From Crocodylus rhombifer (Eukaryota; Chordata; Crocodylia; Crocodylidae): DNA of 64,000 nt. The notes below the pieces were generated by a model. It was given only the letters and a program-made list of their open reading frames with translations. It did no database searches and had not been told where the DNA came from. Shown here piece after piece: positions 61,101-64,000 of the stretch; position 1 is the first letter of the stretch, and every line of letters starts with the position of its first letter. The translations under genes and the position numbers were made by a program. Where the stretch lies: the NCBI GenBank assembly GCA_038503035.1, contig JAVSML010038873.1, positions 1 to 64,000 of the forward strand, read 5' to 3'.

Positions 61101-63450
61101 GAATTTTCCCTGCCTCACTTGTTGTTAGCAAAGGCTCCATCTTTCCTGGTGACAAAACAGGCAAAGTTTTCTGATTTACCATAGCCCTTCTACCACTCCT
61201 CCCAAAATGCTGCAGCCCTTTCTTGAAGCTTTACTTGGCAGTTATCCATTTCAAACTGGATACATTTTTTTTTTTTTTGGAACAACAGGTAGATAATTCT
61301 TCACTCACGGGGGAATCAGAACCGCAGTCCCGCTCCTGTGACTTTACCCATGAAAATCCCCTGGAGACTAAGAACATTGCATTTTACTCCACCACGTGCC
61401 TGGAAGGTATGTGCAAACAGAAAGGACCTGCATGTGTAAAAGATGCCCCCCAAAAGATGTCACTAGTTGACCATCACTGCCGGTATCTGTAAGCATCTGC
61501 AAAAAAGTGCAAGTCAAAGGAAAAAAATATATAGCTAAGGACATACCAAGGAACATCCCAAGCAAATGAAAATAAGTCCTAAGTCCTGGGATGGCATTAA
61601 GTCTTACCTGCACTTACAGCTGAGATGCATTTTTGCTAACTGATCTCACACAACATACATGCACAACAAACTGATTGGCTCCTGCTTGCTTTTGGCAATC
61701 TCATCACTGCCCTTAGTCACAAAATCAGACCTAGTTCTATGCAATGATGTCCTTTACATGCTTCAGGACACTGCTTGTGCTGTCAGAGCAAAATGTGCTT
61801 TGGCTTTTCTGTCTTAAAATTGCTTCCTAACGGATTTGCACAGTGCCCAAAATGAAGGGGTTGTGATTGCAGACCTAGGTCTTACCGTACTACTCCCAGG
61901 GGATTGATAAATGACATCATTGCTGAAAACACATCACCATACCCTCCAGTTTTTTTAGTAGACATAACCCCTCCCTGAGAAAGGTGAGCGAGACGCTTCT
62001 CTGGTGAAAAGACTGAAAAACGTTGACAAAAATACTGGGCACGGGATGGGGTCTCCCTGAGGAATCGTACTCTTTCAGTGCTGGTAACAGCTCCTCTCCT
62101 CTTTCCAGGCACTGCCACTGGCATCGTCATCAACACTGGAGACTGTACTGTCATTGGGCGCATTGCCTCGCTAGCGTCTGGAGTAGGAAACGAGAAGACA
62201 CCTATTGCTATTGAGATACAACACTTTGTCTACATGGTGGCAGGCGTGGCTATTTCTATTGGGATTCTCTTCTTCATCATTTCCGTCTCCATGCGTTACA
62301 AGATTTTGGATTCCATCATCTTTCTCATTGGCATTATTGTGGCCAACGTGCCCGAGGGACTGCTGGCCACCGTGACTGTAAGTCGAGATCAGCCGTTGGC
62401 ATTCTCTGGCTAACGGCACAGCTCTTCTATTGCTCGCGAACACTTGAGGTTCATGTCTATGTGACCCTGGATATCACTTCTCTTCTCTCTGCTGCAGTTT
62501 TCCCATTTAGATATGGGGCTATTACTGCATCAAAGGTGTATGTAAATTCAATTAATTCATGTTCATAAACCGTGTCGAAATCCTGACACGGAAGGCACCC
62601 CCAGAAGTGCCAAGTGTTATTAGCACTAAGATGTAAGAGTAATATTCAAATATGAAATACTATGATGAAGTCGGGCATAATACCAGGGATCATTTGCTTT
62701 GTAATTATGATCTCCTCCCAAATTGAAGGTTCTTTTATCTGGACTAACCTCTTAAGTGATGTCATGCACTATTACTATCATATGCAAAGCAAGAAGCTTA
62801 TCTAATCAATATGCATGTTAGATTAATTTATTTACTGACTACAGCCAAGACTGATCCAGTCACCCTCATGGTGTCAGTGAAATAATTCCAGACTTACATA
62901 AGTGTAAGCAAGATCATAATCCCTTTATGGCATGAGCAGAAAATGCATCAGAACAAGATGTGGTTGGAAAATGCTACTGAAGACATTGGAAACAAAGAGA
63001 GAAACCCCCCCACCCCCCTTTTTTTTTTTTTTTTATTTCCTCTTTTCTTCCTACAAGACTGTCAGCTTCTATTTTTGCCCTGGGAAAAAATGTCTGTTTC
63101 AATCAAAAAGCTATTTTTCTTTTTTCTAAATGTACATTGGTGGGAACATTTCAACCAACTGCCGGTCCAAAGCGCATTGATTTGATTTGTGCACAACCTC
63201 ATTTTTATAATTGTACCTCATTAAAGGGAGCTGTGACCCTTCCTTTCACAGGTGAGCTTGTCCCTGACAGCAAAGAGGATGGCAAAGAAGAACTGCTTGG
63301 TGAAGAACTTGGAGGCTGTAGAAACCCTGGGTTCCACCTCCATCATCTGTTCTGACAAAACGGGGACCCTCACGCAGAACAGGATGACTGTGGCTCACCT
63401 TTGGTTCGACAATCAGATCTTCCAAGCTGATACCAGTGAAAATCAAACAA
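52156..63450 (+). CDS. ATP12A: ATP12A, non-gastric H+/K+-ATPase alpha subunit (5' part, 9 of about 23 coding exons)
   Basis: P2C-type ATPase alpha subunit that exchanges cytosolic H+ for extracellular K+, with a beta subunit, in epithelial plasma membranes. CDS is join(52156..52164, 54192..54335, 57215..57274, 58518..58721, 59549..59662, 60567..60701, 61289..61406, 62109..62377, 63252..63450), 1252 nt, all GT/AG with consistent phases. Readable are the charged N-tail, M1 (about 109-128), M2 (about 140-162), the actuator motif TGES (229-232), M3 (about 301-321), M4 with VPEG (342-345) and the phosphorylation motif DKTGT with Asp386. ATP12A is chosen over ATP1A and ATP4A for [54 protein letters not shown] and [13 protein letters not shown]. 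The gene continues past the window. Oddities are Cys274 and Gln299, where relatives as I recall them have Arg and Glu. Confidence 0.95.
52165..54191 (+). other. ATP12A: ATP12A intron 1
   Basis: 2027 bp, GT/AG. Contains a G-rich tract with four G runs at 53030-53058. No repeat family is recognised. Confidence 0.85.
54192..54335 (+). CDS. ATP12A: ATP12A coding exon 2 (lysine-rich N-tail)
   Basis: Acceptor TTCTAG, donor GTGAGT, 48 codons. Encodes [20 protein letters not shown] and a lysine-rich run ending KKELEL. YSVE near the N-terminus is an ATP12A hallmark. The tail is cytosolic. Confidence 0.94.
54605..54800 (+). repeat. MIR-like SINE in ATP12A intron 2
   Basis: cagtgtgacttagtggatag, ctccctgtgcctgttttcct, gtgtgaaatgagagtaacg and gaagtgctttgaggtctgct follow the MIR order closely. 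It is the best preserved SINE here. Confidence 0.65.
54930..55040 (-). repeat. MIR-like SINE fragment in ATP12A intron 2
   Basis: tagcaagtgaggtaataata and ctgacccagccaagggaatc with tcagagctgggatggg; reverse, diverged. Confidence 0.4.
57075..57178 (+). mobile_element. ATP12A: CR1 3'-end fragment in ATP12A intron 2
   Basis: Reads gggtcggacccgatgatctg then aggtccctcctgaccctaag, the CR1 3' terminal pattern. It ends about 40 bp before exon 3. Confidence 0.65.
57215..57274 (+). CDS. ATP12A: ATP12A coding exon 3
   Basis: 20 codons, [20 protein letters not shown], between a pyrimidine-rich acceptor (CTCTTCCAG) and the donor GTAAGT. It is the conserved cation-transporter N-terminal segment. Confidence 0.97.
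57540..57637 (+). mobile_element. ATP12A: CR1 3'-end fragment in ATP12A intron 3
   Basis: Contains gaggtcccttccaaccctca and ttctatgactct, the classic CR1 tail. Confidence 0.7.
58096..58230. repeat. Compound microsatellite in ATP12A intron 3
   Basis: (CT)n, then AT/TATC/TAGA units with a partly palindromic centre, then (AC)n. It ends about 290 bp before exon 4. Confidence 0.9.
58518..58721 (+). CDS. ATP12A: ATP12A coding exon 4 (M1)
   Basis: 68 codons from [20 protein letters not shown] to GIDSAFDN. Contains helix M1 ([15 protein letters not shown]) and the short M1-M2 extracellular loop that helps set ouabain affinity in this family. Donor GTGAGT. Confidence 0.97.
58722..59548 (+). other. 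ATP12A: ATP12A intron 4
   Basis: 827 bp, GT/AG, with a T-rich tract next to the acceptor. Nothing else is recognised. Confidence 0.85.
59549..59662 (+). CDS. ATP12A: ATP12A coding exon 5 (M2)
   Basis: 38 codons, helix M2 ([20 protein letters not shown]) followed by [18 protein letters not shown]. The acceptor lies just after a T run at 59528-59539. Donor GTGAGT. Confidence 0.97.
59663..60566 (+). other. ATP12A: ATP12A intron 5
   Basis: 904 bp. A short (CT)n lies near the donor, and a small MIR-like piece (about 60230-60290) includes ctgtaaaatggcaatac. Confidence 0.8.
60567..60701 (+). CDS. ATP12A: ATP12A coding exon 6 (actuator domain)
   Basis: 45 codons, [20 protein letters not shown] then [20 protein letters not shown] and AQGCK. 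The GGDRIPAD motif is conserved in Na,K/H,K-ATPases. Donor GTAAAG. Confidence 0.97.
60702..61288 (+). other. ATP12A: ATP12A intron 6
   Basis: 587 bp with a T run just before the acceptor. Nothing else is recognised. Confidence 0.85.
61289..61406 (+). CDS. ATP12A: ATP12A coding exon 7 (TGES loop)
   Basis: Begins [20 protein letters not shown] and ends [14 protein letters not shown] with one base of the split Gly. TGES at residues 229-232 (Thr codon at 61307) is the actuator loop needed for dephosphorylation. Donor GTATGT. Confidence 0.97.
61407..62108 (+). other. ATP12A: ATP12A intron 7
   Basis: 702 bp, GT/AG. No feature is recognised. Confidence 0.85.
62109..62377 (+). CDS. ATP12A: ATP12A coding exon 8 (M3-M4)
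   Basis: Carries [20 protein letters not shown], then the M3 region ([20 protein letters not shown]) and M4 ([20 protein letters not shown]). The VPEG turn in M4 holds the ion-coordinating Glu344. Cys274 and Gln299 are unusual (see findings). 269 nt, donor GTAAGT. Confidence 0.97.
62378..63251 (+). other. ATP12A: ATP12A intron 8
   Basis: 874 bp with a C-run/T-run simple repeat at about 63005-63034. Nothing else is recognised. Confidence 0.85.
63005..63034. repeat. C-run/T-run simple repeat in ATP12A intron 8
   Basis: A C-rich stretch followed by a T homopolymer. Confidence 0.85.
63252..63450 (+). CDS. ATP12A: ATP12A coding exon 9 (phosphorylation site)
   Basis: Encodes [20 protein letters not shown], then [20 protein letters not shown] and [17 protein letters not shown]. 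Asp386 (codon 63354-63356) in DKTGT is the residue phosphorylated from ATP. The exon is 199 nt, ends on one base of a split codon, and has a GTGAGT donor. It is the last exon in the window. Confidence 0.97.
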
Positions 63451-64000
63451 GTGAGTATAGCAGCTGGGGAAGGGCGACAGGATGGGTTAGGCATGGCTCG
63501 TGGCACACTTCACCTCCCAGCTGCCGGTCAGAGTCTATACGAGGTGGATGGTGACGACCTGCAGTCGCATTGTCCGATGGGCTCTGGGTGGCCTGTGCCA
63601 AACTAGCTGGCGGGACTCGCAGTGGTCCATGCCAGGGGAAAAACAGTGCTGGGATCACTCCTCAACCAAATTCAGGGACATGACACAGCGTGGGAAAAAT
63701 AAGCTTGCACTTCTGCTTTGCGACACAGCTGTTCTGTGGAGAAAAAAGACCCCAGTATGGAGAAAGTATCAGGCTCATTCATGAGCAGTAAAGTCCTTAA
63801 AACAAGAAGCTGGGAAGGTTGGGCGAAAGAGCTGTGGATTGAACAAGTCCTGTACACAAAAGCACCCAACTCTGGACCCTTTCAAAAAACATGCGGCTGT
63901 ATTCCTTGCTGGGGTTGCTTGATCCCAGCTGACTTTCTGCCCATGGTTGGGGGGGCGGGGGACACTTGACCTCATGGGGTGCCTTTCAGCCCCTAATGTT
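63451..64000 (+). other. ATP12A: ATP12A intron 9 (cut by window end)
   Basis: Begins with the GTGAGT donor of exon 9. No exon 10 is recognised before the window ends. Confidence 0.75.

Noticed and set aside
52156..63450. Identity as ATP1A (Na,K-ATPase) or ATP4A (gastric H,K-ATPase)
   Set aside because: M1-M2, actuator and M3 sequence match ATP12A far better, for example [18 protein letters not shown] and [14 protein letters not shown].
1..64000. CRISPR arrays, bacterial operons, phage or defence systems
   Set aside because: No regularly spaced direct repeats or prokaryotic gene organisation. The exon/intron structure shows a vertebrate genome.
1..64000. tRNA, rRNA or microRNA genes
   Set aside because: No cloverleaf or rRNA sequence recognised. 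The hairpins seen belong to MITE-like elements and are not supported as microRNAs.

Overview
The window is vertebrate nuclear DNA. Genes are split into short exons with GT/AG introns, there is one CpG-island promoter, and interspersed repeats are abundant. CR1-type LINE pieces, old MIR-like SINE pieces and hAT-like MITEs with 'gcttgtctaca'/'catctacaca' ends suggest a sauropsid, most likely a crocodilian (a turtle is possible). That is an inference from repeat style, not a species identification.

Layout. Positions 1-8.7 kb hold no recognisable coding exon. They end in two plus-strand poly(A) signals and may be the long 3' UTR or 3' flank of a plus-strand gene; GRAMD1B is expected there from vertebrate synteny but is not proven by sequence. 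SCN3B, the sodium channel beta-3 subunit, lies on the minus strand. Its complete five-exon CDS (217 codons plus stop) runs from 16888 down to 12172. A CpG island covers exon 1, and a probable 3.4-kb 3' UTR reaches a minus-strand poly(A) signal at 8743-8748. From 17.3 to 51.8 kb is intergenic DNA with CR1 LINE fragments, MIR-like pieces, several MITEs with strong internal hairpins, a degenerate repeat at 42.66-42.97 kb and an LTR-like unit near 44.4-45.3 kb. No protein-coding gene was recognised there.

ATP12A, the non-gastric H+/K+-ATPase alpha subunit, begins on the plus strand with a TATA box at 51877 and a start codon at 52156. Nine coding exons can be read, 418 codons with the last split, through the catalytic DKTGT motif. 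The window ends in intron 9, so the nucleotide-binding domain and M5-M10 lie outside.

The two genes do not form an operon. Both act on membrane cation handling: SCN3B tunes voltage-gated Na+ channels, and ATP12A pumps H+ out and K+ in. Their adjacency is the most interesting feature. In human they are on chromosomes 11 and 13, while the paralogous set GRAMD1A-SCN1B-ATP4A is clustered on chromosome 19. The linkage here looks like a retained ancestral block.
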